Part shown: piece after piece, positions 1 through 5,395 of the stretch
Position numbering within the stretch: position 1 is the stretch's first letter
Layout: every line of letters starts with the position of its first letter
NCBI GenBank assembly: GCA_028825055.1
Contig: JAPKAW010000138.1
Coordinates: 1 to 5,395 of the forward strand
Length of the DNA: 5,395 bases
From: Flavobacteriales bacterium
GTDB lineage: Bacteria; Bacteroidota; Bacteroidia; Flavobacteriales_D; Sanyastnellaceae
Reading direction: 5' to 3'
Program-made: the position numbers and the translations under genes
The notes under the pieces: generated by a model
Databases searched by the model: none
Told to the model about the DNA's origin: nothing
The model's input: only the letters and a program-made list of their open reading frames with translations

Positions 1-1
1 C

Positions 2-70
2 TTCAACACGAAAGAAGCCCGTCAAACCATTGCGCAACATCTGATTGCCAAGGGGGCCTATGACCTCTAA
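2..70 (+). CDS. C-terminal end of an unidentified protein (5' part outside window)
   Basis: An open frame enters from the left edge and ends in TAA at 68-70, giving 22 residues that begin FNTKEARQTI and end KGAYDL. The composition is ordinary for protein (an amphipathic helix rich in A, Q, K and R), whereas the neighbouring forward frame starting at base 1 reads as low-plausibility sequence rich in Ser, His and Cys. No family can be named from so short a tail. The gene lies on the same strand as the M42 peptidase, 86 bases upstream of it. No hairpin followed by a T-run is visible in the gap, so read-through into the peptidase gene is possible but not shown. Confidence 0.5.
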   Translation, partial: FNTKEARQTIAQHLIAKGAYDL

Positions 71-105
71 ATTGCACCATTTGTTGGACTGCATTTTGTT
101 GAAAT

Positions 106-117
106 CATTGTACAATG
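106..117. promoter_or_regulatory. Perfect 12-bp palindrome upstream of the M42 gene, possible operator
   Basis: CATTGTACAATG is identical to its own reverse complement and sits 39 bases before the peptidase start codon, in the only real intergenic gap of the window. Such a site could bind a dimeric regulator. Its right part (TACAAT at 111-116) also resembles a -10 box, although no well-spaced -35 partner is present. No regulator gene is visible nearby. A chance occurrence is quite possible in a gap of this size. Confidence 0.25.
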
Positions 118-144
118 TTCTCCCCTGTCGCTGACTGCAAACAG

Positions 145-152
145 TAGATTTG
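145..152 (+). promoter_or_regulatory. Candidate Bacteroidota -7 promoter element
   Basis: TAGATTTG exactly matches the TAnnTTTG consensus of the principal sigma factor of Bacteroidota. It ends four bases before the peptidase ATG at 157, so transcription starting at the usual distance would begin on or within a couple of bases of the start codon, giving a leaderless or nearly leaderless mRNA. The expected TTTG/TTG -33 element about 19-21 bases upstream is absent, which weakens the call. TTTGC here also pairs with GCAAA at 137-141, so a small hairpin is an alternative role. Confidence 0.25.
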
Positions 153-156
153 CGCC

Positions 157-1245
157 ATGGCAACCCAAAAAATCATCACCAAGGCTTCTGAAAAGTTCTT
201 GGAAGCATATTTGAACAATGCGAGTCCCACCGGCTTCGAAAGCAGTGGACAGCAAATGTGGCTCGATTACATCCGTCCATATATCGATGAGCACATCGTA
301 GATACTTATGGAACTGTTGTTGGCGTCATCAATCCTGAAGCTGAATACAAGGTGGTGATTGAAGCGCATGCGGATGAAATCAGCTATTTCGTGCATTATA
401 TCACGAATGACGGATACATCTACCTCAAGCGCAATGGCGGCAGTGACCACCAGATTGCACCATCAAAACGCGTCGACATTCACACACCTAAAGGCATCGT
501 AAAGGGAGTCTTTGGATGGCCAGCGATCCACACGCGCAGTGCTGGCAAGGAAGAGGCCCCAAGCATGAAAAACATCTTCTTAGATGTCGGAGCGAAGGAC
601 AAAAAGGAAGTGGAGAAAATGGGCATCCATGTGGGATGCGTTGTGACGTACGAAGACACCTTTATGGTCCTTAATAAGGACTGGTACGTTGGACGTGCAT
701 TGGACAACCGCGCCGGAGGTTTTATGATTGCCGAGGTGGCGCGATTGCTCCATGAAGAAGGCACCAAGTTGCCATTCGGATTGTACATCACAAACTCCGT
801 TCAGGAGGAGATTGGCCTGCGAGGAGCGCAAATGATTGCCGAACGCATCCAACCGGATGTAGCCATCGTAACGGACGTGACGCATTGCACGCAGACACCG
901 ATGATGAACAAGATTGAGAATGGCGATGTTGCCGCGGGCAAAGGACCTGGAGTGACCTACGGACCGGCCGTTCAAAACAATTTACTGCAGCGTATCATCG
1001 ACACTTCAGAAGCGGAGAAGATTCCATTGCAACGCATGGCGGCCAGTCGGTTTACCGGCACCGATACCGATGCGTTTGCGTACTCCAATAAAGGAGTGGC
1101 CAGTGCATTGATTAGTCTGCCGCTGCGCTACATGCACACTACGGTCGAAATGGTTCACAAAGCCGATGTGGAACATTGCATCCAACTCATCCTCGCCACG
1201 CTGAAAAATATTCAGCCGGGCGAAGACTTCAAGTACATCCGCTAA
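157..1245 (+). CDS. M42 family metallo-aminopeptidase (glutamyl aminopeptidase / endoglucanase M-like)
   Basis: This is a complete 362-residue protein, the usual length for the family. M42 enzymes are cytosolic di-metal aminopeptidases, often forming dodecameric tetrahedral shells, that remove N-terminal residues from short peptides. The visible hallmarks are SPTGFES (23-29), the first metal motif AHADE (H71, D73), the bridging Asp in GRALDNRAG (D183), the catalytic base and ligand pair in SVQEEIG (E217, E218), TDVTH (D240) and the last metal histidine in YMHTTVEMVH (H327). All expected active-site residues are intact. There is no signal peptide, consistent with a cytoplasmic location. The ATG at 157 is chosen because homologues start with a similar short helix before SPTG. 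No Shine-Dalgarno precedes it, as is normal in Bacteroidota. The gene ends 8 bases from the stop of the convergent response regulator, leaving no room for a conventional terminator in the gap. Exact substrate preference cannot be read from sequence. Confidence 0.95.
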   Translation: MATQKIITKASEKFLEAYLNNASPTGFESSGQQMWLDYIRPYIDEHIVDTYGTVVGVINPEAEYKVVIEAHADEISYFVHYITNDGYIYLKRNGGSDHQIAPSKRVDIHTPKGIVKGVFGWPAIHTRSAGKEEAPSMKNIFLDVGAKDKKEVEKMGIHVGCVVTYEDTFMVLNKDWYVGRALDNRAGGFMIAEVARLLHEEGTKLPFGLYITNSVQEEIGLRGAQMIAERIQPDVAIVTDVTHCTQTPMMNKIENGDVAAGKGPGVTYGPAVQNNLLQRIIDTSEAEKIPLQRMAASRFTGTDTDAFAYSNKGVASALISLPLRYMHTTVEMVHKADVEHCIQLILATLKNIQPGEDFKYIR

Positions 1246-1253
1246 ACATCCGG

Positions 1254-1790
1254 TCAAGATTGAAGCAGCCGATCAATTTGATTGGCCAACGCCGCTATTT
1301 CAGATCGAATCTCCGGTGTTGCAGGAGATCCTTCAGCCGTTAATTGCTGAATGCGCCGGGCGAGTACGCGGGCTTCATCCATCTTGGTAATAAGCTGCTG
1401 ACCTTCTCGTGCCATGACTTTTCGCTGGTGGTACAGTGCCGCAGCTTCTTCCACAAGAGACTTCAACTCGGCTTCATTCCACGGTTTGGAAATGTATTTG
1501 TAAATCTGGCCTTTGTTGATGGCATCAATGACTGCATCAATGTCGGCGTGTCCCGTGAGTAACATCCGAATGGGATCAGGATTATCCGGCATGATCAATT
1601 CAAAAAACTCGACCCCACTCAGGGAAGGCATTTTTTGATCGGAGATGATAACCTCAATCGGTTGCTCTCGAAGAATGCGCACAGCTTCAGTAGGCTCTGT
1701 TGTGACATGAACCTGAAAATCACGGCGAAACGCCGCACGAAACGCCGTCAAATTGTGCGACTCATCGTCGAGATATAGAACATTGATCAT
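1254..1790 (-). CDS. Receiver-only response regulator with C-terminal helical tail
   Basis: This 178-residue protein has one CheY-like receiver domain (about 1-125) and a charged helical tail (about 126-178). Phosphorylation residues are all present: the acidic pair D8/D9, phosphoacceptor D51 in ISDQKMP, the switch T79 in MLLTGHAD, and K102 in ISKPW. The DQKMP, LLTGHAD, AINKG and YKYISKPWNEAEL pattern is typical of receivers in the HupR/HoxA and RpfG group. No HTH, AAA+, HD-GYP or GGDEF output domain follows; the tail has heptad-like spacing (MDEARVLARRIQQL and SEIAALANQIDRLL) broken by a Gly/Pro-containing linker near 153-159. The start ATG overlaps the kinase stop as ATGA (4 bases shared), which fixes the start and implies translational coupling and a cognate pair. 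Output is therefore probably by protein contact or phosphotransfer. The stop is 8 bases from the stop of the convergent peptidase gene. Confidence 0.92.
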   Translation of the reverse strand: MINVLYLDDESHNLTAFRAAFRRDFQVHVTTEPTEAVRILREQPIEVIISDQKMPSLSGVEFFELIMPDNPDPIRMLLTGHADIDAVIDAINKGQIYKYISKPWNEAELKSLVEEAAALYHQRKVMAREGQQLITKMDEARVLARRIQQLTAEGSPATPEIRSEIAALANQIDRLLQS

Positions 1791-3943
1791 ATCGGAAATC
1801 GAATAATAAATTCAGTACCCAAGCCCACCTCAGACTGCACATCAACCTCGGCATTGTGATCGCGAAGGATGCCCATAACAATGCTCAAACCCAAACCGGT
1901 TCCCTCACCCACAGGTTTGGTTGTAAAAAAGGGGTCGAAAATTTGAGCCTTTACAGCATCATCCATACCGAGACCATTATCCTTAATCCGCACCTCGATC
2001 CAGGACTGACCAATACTTTCAACCCGCAATGTTGACACCACCACTTCACGCTCTTCCAAGGACAAGTCTGTCGACTCTGTTGCTTGAGCAGCGTTGGTTA
2101 TGATATTCATGAATACTTGATTCAGCCTCCCCGGTTGGCAAGAAAACTGAGGCAGGTCAGCTGCAAGGTCAGCCGTCACTTGCGATTGGGTTCTCAAGTT
2201 GCTTCGCAGGACAACCAATGTCGAATTCATCAATTCATTGATGTCCGCTTGAATGAAATTATCACCATCCATGCGACTGAAAATCCTCAGGCCTCTAACA
2301 ATTTCTGATGTTCTATTTGCTCCATCCTCAATCCCGTTGAGCAGCTCCTCAATTTCCTGTTGCGTAAATTCAATATCAAGTTGTCCAAGCAATGTATGAA
2401 TGTCTTGGATCCGAGATTCTAAATTTGGATCACTAGCGGGCAACGTTTTAACAGCCTCAACAATGGCGTTGAGATCCTCGAAATCCCGCCGTAAAGACTG
2501 CGCGCTCGAACTAACAAAATTAATTGGGTTGTTCAATTCGTGTGCGATTCCAGCCGTCAACTGTCCAATCGATGCCAATTTTTCACTTTGAATCAATTGC
2601 TGTTGTGCGGATTGAAGTTCATTCAATGTCCCTTGCATGGTAGAGTTCGTTTCTTCCAATTCAAACGTTCTCTTTTTCACCCGTTCTTCCAACACCACAT
2701 TTTGATCACGGACAATTTTCTCATTCACTTGCGCAAGTTCTAGTTGCTCCTCTCGCGCTTTGGCACCTTCTCTCTTCAATTGATTGATACGACTGGCCAA
2801 AGCCAACGACAATAAGATGACCTCAAAAGCACTGCCCAATGGAAGCGCAAAAAAGGTCCACTGATTGTAAGGAATTAAGCCCGTGTCTTTCAAAACAAAA
2901 ACAACAACCGCTGCAATGAACACTGAAAATGCAATGAGAAAATACCTAGCGGGCGCATAGCCCTTGCGCATGGTAATAACCGCACCGGGAATGAGAAAGA
3001 AAATGGCTCCTGCGCAAAAATTAATGACGCTATAGCTCCATACCAATAAGTCAAAAATTGTCAGAATAAAAGCCACCAAATAGAGGGCGAAATAGACATT
3101 TAACAACTTGTGAAGCCATGGAACGTAATGACTCAATCGAAGGAAATTCTGAGCAAACACAATCGTTGTTAAACCACTAAATACACCGAAAAAATGAGTC
3201 AGCCGAAGGTTTAGCCAGGGAATACTTTCTGCACCAAATACCGGAGCATATCCGTTCAGAACCAATTGAGTCCCTCCAACCATCAAAATGTAGATGCTGT
3301 ATTCCAAATAACTCCTGTCCCCGATACTCAAGAAAAGAAAGAGATTGTAGAGCAACATCACCAAAATGACACCGAAGTATGCTGCAAATAAAACATCTCG
3401 TTCATGTGCGCCGCGCAGTACCTCACGTGGGCCTGTGATGCGCAACGGAATGAGCAACGGCTTTGATGACTGCAGTCGAAACAACGCTTGAAGTTCGCCA
3501 CACTCAACCAGTGGAATCGGAAACGAAGGATACGTGCCAATTCGAGAATCCACCGGAGTCTCGTGAAAAACACCTCGCTCATAAGTCGCAATGATCTCGC
3601 CATCGCATACCATGTAGCAAATCAATTCATCGATTCCGGCATTCTGAATTTCAATTAATTGACCGTTTTCTATACGTGGGTCAACCTTCAGCCTCAACCA
3701 CTTAACGTCATTTGATAAACCCAAATTGGGCACGACTTCAGTGCGAGGCAACCACTGTTCAGAGGCTGCCAAATCTTTCACTTGAATCAACTCGGGAATC
3801 TCATTTTGAGATAGCGACTCCAACCGCTTGCCAATGTAGTCTTGAGCTAAAACAGAAGTAGACCAACCGAAAAGGCTTAGAAGCACGAAGAGGCAGCGGC
3901 TATTCCATGCGATGAACGACCATCGAAACCCCTTTTCTCTCAT
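1787..3943 (-). CDS. 7TMR-DISM sensor histidine kinase
   Basis: This is a 718-residue inner-membrane kinase (numbering from the ATG at 3943-3941). Order of parts: a signal peptide with hydrophobic core CLFVLLSLFGW and likely cleavage after SVLA (about residue 33); a periplasmic beta-rich region of the 7TMR-DISMED2 type (about 36-175); seven hydrophobic helices (about 185-384); a coiled coil (about 385-455); the phosphoacceptor motif HELNNPINFV with H468; then a GHKL ATPase with N-box NIITNAAQA (N613, N617), G1 DNGLGM (655-660), F-box FDPFFTTKP (669-677) and G2 GEGTGLGLS (679-687). All catalytic boxes are intact. The DISM extracellular domain is thought to bind small, possibly carbohydrate, ligands. 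A TTG codon directly before the ATG could add one residue, but the ATG is preferred because it overlaps the upstream TGA by one base (TGATG), a typical coupled junction. Its partner is the receiver gene, whose start overlaps this stop. Confidence 0.94.
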   Translation of the reverse strand: MREKGFRWSFIAWNSRCLFVLLSLFGWSTSVLAQDYIGKRLESLSQNEIPELIQVKDLAASEQWLPRTEVVPNLGLSNDVKWLRLKVDPRIENGQLIEIQNAGIDELICYMVCDGEIIATYERGVFHETPVDSRIGTYPSFPIPLVECGELQALFRLQSSKPLLIPLRITGPREVLRGAHERDVLFAAYFGVILVMLLYNLFLFLSIGDRSYLEYSIYILMVGGTQLVLNGYAPVFGAESIPWLNLRLTHFFGVFSGLTTIVFAQNFLRLSHYVPWLHKLLNVYFALYLVAFILTIFDLLVWSYSVINFCAGAIFFLIPGAVITMRKGYAPARYFLIAFSVFIAAVVVFVLKDTGLIPYNQWTFFALPLGSAFEVILLSLALASRINQLKREGAKAREEQLELAQVNEKIVRDQNVVLEERVKKRTFELEETNSTMQGTLNELQSAQQQLIQSEKLASIGQLTAGIAHELNNPINFVSSSAQSLRRDFEDLNAIVEAVKTLPASDPNLESRIQDIHTLLGQLDIEFTQQEIEELLNGIEDGANRTSEIVRGLRIFSRMDGDNFIQADINELMNSTLVVLRSNLRTQSQVTADLAADLPQFSCQPGRLNQVFMNIITNAAQATESTDLSLEEREVVVSTLRVESIGQSWIEVRIKDNGLGMDDAVKAQIFDPFFTTKPVGEGTGLGLSIVMGILRDHNAEVDVQSEVGLGTEFIIRFPI

Positions 3944-4704
3944 CAAACTTCGATTTTGAATTGCAATTTTAATTCCCCTTTCGGCCCTTGAACACGATGA
4001 ACCATGCCCTCAGGATCCTGCCAGATTCCTTCCAACATTTCCTTTACCTCTTTTTGGGCAATTTCCAATTGTTCTGGAAACGTGTACCGTGCAATTGTCG
4101 CTCGAAGCTTTGGAGTTGGGTAGGTGAAATAACCGTCATTCCCAATCCCTTCTACAGTCAAGAACCCTAATGGAGCCTGCATACGACGTGTCACTGGTGA
4201 AGTCAGGGCAAATAGATGTCTACCACTCACCATGGTCAATGTAGCCATGGCTGCTTTGATGAGAAAAGTAGCTTCAACACCCATTCCTGCCAACTCGATG
4301 CTGTTCCACATACCCCCCAGTTCGTAAGCCCCTTCCTCGACAAAAGGCGCCATAAACGAAGCCAAATTTGGGTCTTGATTACCAATAGCTTGAATCAAAG
4401 GCATAGACTCGACTGATTCAGCTAAGTGCATTCGAGCACCCCCCAATATTCGCTCCTCCAACCCATCCACTCCCGATCCATTGGCAATAGCGGCAACGAC
4501 TAATACGTTGGGATTGCCAATCCAATCGCGATTGAACGTCGCCAGTTTTTGGATTCCATATGCTGCTAAAACGGCCTGATGACCATCTACAAGGGCATGG
4601 CATCGTTCGGGATATTGATCCGCACGAAACACCCGCACTTCAGCCTGAGCAATTCGCTCCGCCTGGCGCGCTCGATCAATTGACGGATTCAGAGAACTGC
4701 TCAT
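3943..4704 (-). CDS. GNAT-fold protein resembling LuxI/FeeM-type acyl synthases
   Basis: This is a 253-residue soluble protein with no signal peptide or membrane helix. The pattern recalls autoinducer synthase and N-acyl amino acid synthase proteins: an N-terminal segment FRADQYPERCHALVDGHQAVL (about 26-46), a GNAT strand GGARMHLA (88-95) comparable to the G-x-x-R-L strand of LuxI, then MPLIQAI (101-107), an acidic and aromatic core YELGGMWNS (127-135), a helix AAMATLTMVSG, and APLGF...IGNDGYFTYP (177-196). By analogy it would move an acyl group from acyl-ACP or acyl-CoA to an amine. The substrate is unknown, and this is a fold-level match made by eye. The frame is open upstream to 4926, but that stretch is an out-of-frame reading of the conserved E1-like gene, so the ATG at 4704-4702 is the best start. 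It overlaps the upstream gene by 29 bases and the kinase by one. A fusion with the upstream gene broken by a frameshift is the main alternative. Confidence 0.6.
   Translation of the reverse strand: MSSSLNPSIDRARQAERIAQAEVRVFRADQYPERCHALVDGHQAVLAAYGIQKLATFNRDWIGNPNVLVVAAIANGSGVDGLEERILGGARMHLAESVESMPLIQAIGNQDPNLASFMAPFVEEGAYELGGMWNSIELAGMGVEATFLIKAAMATLTMVSGRHLFALTSPVTRRMQAPLGFLTVEGIGNDGYFTYPTPKLRATIARYTFPEQLEIAQKEVKEMLEGIWQDPEGMVHRVQGPKGELKLQFKIEV
4676..4704 (-). other. 29-base out-of-frame overlap between the E1-like and GNAT-like genes
   Basis: The ATG of the GNAT-like gene lies inside the last codons of the E1-like gene (SESVN then TGA at 4678-4676). The two frames differ so that a +1 shift, not a -1 shift, would join them into one protein. 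No Shine-Dalgarno is seen before the ATG. The overlap could couple translation of two separate proteins, or be the scar of a one-base frameshift in a fused protein. The upstream protein reaches a natural-looking end for its family, which favours two genes. Confidence 0.55.
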
Positions 4705-5395
4705 CCAATGCGAGGTATAATCGGGCGTCCGGCATGGACTGACCCAGTAAAATTTTACGAGTTGCTTGGGTAGCAAAGGCTCCTCCAGAGGCCACATCTG
4801 AGTACAACTGCGGCCAGCCAACCAAGGTTTGCCCAATTTCTTGCAAGCTCGATAGCCCTCGGTCCGAAGCTTGAGACAAATCCACAAACAGATCCAAATA
4901 AGCCGGTTCCCATCCTGGAGCCACAATGAGTTGAGTCATCATTTCTTCATCTATACGGCCATGCAAGTACCCCGGTGCAATAGAATCTGGAAGGTCATAC
5001 CGTTCCACATCAAGCATGCCCCGGTCGGAGGTCTCCATGATCACAGGAATCTTTCTTTGACGCGCTTCCTTTCTAATCCGTGCCTTTACAGACACTTCAT
5101 CACAGGCATCACAGACGACGTCCAACCCCTTCATAAATGAAGAGGCCTGTTCTGCAACGAAGCCATTCAAATGAAGTTCGACGGGGAAAAATGGGTCAAT
5201 CTCGGCTATTTCTCGTGCGGTAACAACTCCTTTGGGCATCCCCAAAGAGTATATCCCTGTTCGAATACGGTTCATGTTTGACAACTCCAGCGTATCAAAG
5301 TCAGCCAAACGAAGTCTTCCACAAGACCTTTCCATTACGAGAGATAGAGCATACGAACTCCCTACAGACAACCCTACAATTCCAACTGTTTTTTG
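4676..5395 (-). CDS. ThiF/E1-like adenylating protein, Rv1355c (MoeY) type, N-terminus outside window
   Basis: The frame runs off the right edge; 239 residues are visible. They begin at the nucleotide-binding loop VGIVGLSVGSS (4-14 of the visible part), continue with LADFDTLELSNMNRIR (30-45: the DxD, and the Asn and Arg that contact ATP in E1 enzymes), K55 in GMPKG, and the acidic loop LDVVCDACDE (91-100). VIMETSDRGMLDVERYD (118-134) and EIGQTLVGWPQL (186-197) match my memory of Rv1355c-family proteins, where the E1-like fold precedes a nitroreductase domain. ThiF-type folds adenylate a carboxylate, classically a protein C-terminus. No cysteine occurs after position 98 of the visible part, so the usual catalytic Cys and zinc CxxC pairs are not seen. 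The protein ends at SESVN without a nitroreductase domain; a GNAT-like gene follows instead. The true start is not in the window; the TTG at 5371 lies inside the glycine-rich loop and is not a plausible start. Confidence 0.8.
   Translation of the reverse strand, partial: QKTVGIVGLSVGSSYALSLVMERSCGRLRLADFDTLELSNMNRIRTGIYSLGMPKGVVTAREIAEIDPFFPVELHLNGFVAEQASSFMKGLDVVCDACDEVSVKARIRKEARQRKIPVIMETSDRGMLDVERYDLPDSIAPGYLHGRIDEEMMTQLIVAPGWEPAYLDLFVDLSQASDRGLSSLQEIGQTLVGWPQLYSDVASGGAFATQATRKILLGQSMPDARLYLALDEQFSESVN

Noticed and set aside
67..1257. Long antisense open frames opposite the M42 peptidase (67-450, 480-791, 580-975, 1006-1257)
   Set aside because: They lie opposite a fully conserved enzyme gene, have no recognisable motifs, and their composition is that of a reverse-complement shadow.
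1269..1285. Near-palindrome CCGATCAATTTGATTGG as a shared terminator for the convergent genes
   Set aside because: It is inside the regulator coding sequence, is AT-rich in the stem, and is not followed by a T-run on either strand.
1726..1747. Direct repeat CGAAACGCCG at 1726-1735 and 1738-1747
   Set aside because: It encodes the repeated AFRAAFRR helix of the receiver domain; a short in-frame codon repeat explains it without any mobile or regulatory role.
2084..2743. Forward-strand open frames opposite the histidine kinase (2084-2308, 2400-2591, 2540-2743)
   Set aside because: They are antisense to the intact kinase catalytic region and show no domain, start context or conserved pattern of their own.
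4705..4926. N-terminal 74-residue extension of the GNAT-like protein back to 4926
   Set aside because: This stretch is an out-of-frame reading of the E1-like gene, whose conserved EIGQT...WPQL segment lies there in its own frame; the extension has Trp/Cys-rich shadow composition.
5369..5371. TTG at 5371-5369 as the start codon of the E1-like gene
   Set aside because: It falls within the nucleotide-binding loop, and the conserved VGIVG strand is encoded just upstream in the same frame, so the gene continues past the window edge.

Overview
The window looks like chromosomal DNA of a member of the Bacteroidota, possibly an aquatic flavobacterial-type lineage. This is an inference from three things: the style of the M42 peptidase, the absence of Shine-Dalgarno sequences before the starts, and an exact match to the Bacteroidota -7 promoter element (TAnnTTTG). 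No rRNA, tRNA, CRISPR array, insertion sequence or phage gene is visible, and coding density is very high.

Layout. Bases 2-70 (+) are the last 22 codons of an unidentified gene. After an 86-base intergenic gap, 157-1245 (+) encodes a complete M42-family metallo-aminopeptidase. It converges, with only 8 bases between stop codons, on a tightly packed minus-strand operon that fills the rest of the window. In transcription order the operon contains: (1) an E1/ThiF-type adenylating Rossmann protein of the Rv1355c/MoeY type, cut by the right window edge; (2) a 253-residue GNAT-fold protein resembling LuxI/FeeM-type acyl synthases; (3) a 7TMR-DISM sensor histidine kinase; (4) a receiver-only response regulator with a helical tail. 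Successive genes overlap by 29, 1 and 4 bases, so translation is probably coupled.

How they may work together. Genes 3 and 4 are a clear two-component pair: a periplasmic sensor plus seven-helix membrane kinase signals to a receiver with no DNA-binding domain. Genes 1 and 2 look like small-molecule enzymes, one that activates a carboxylate with ATP and one that transfers an acyl group. The arrangement suggests, but does not prove, a self-contained module in which an acylated or adenylate-derived metabolite is made by genes 1-2 and sensed through genes 3-4. This is the most interesting part of the window. The kinase and regulator calls are firm, the E1-like call is good, the acyl-synthase call is moderate, and the functional link is inference.
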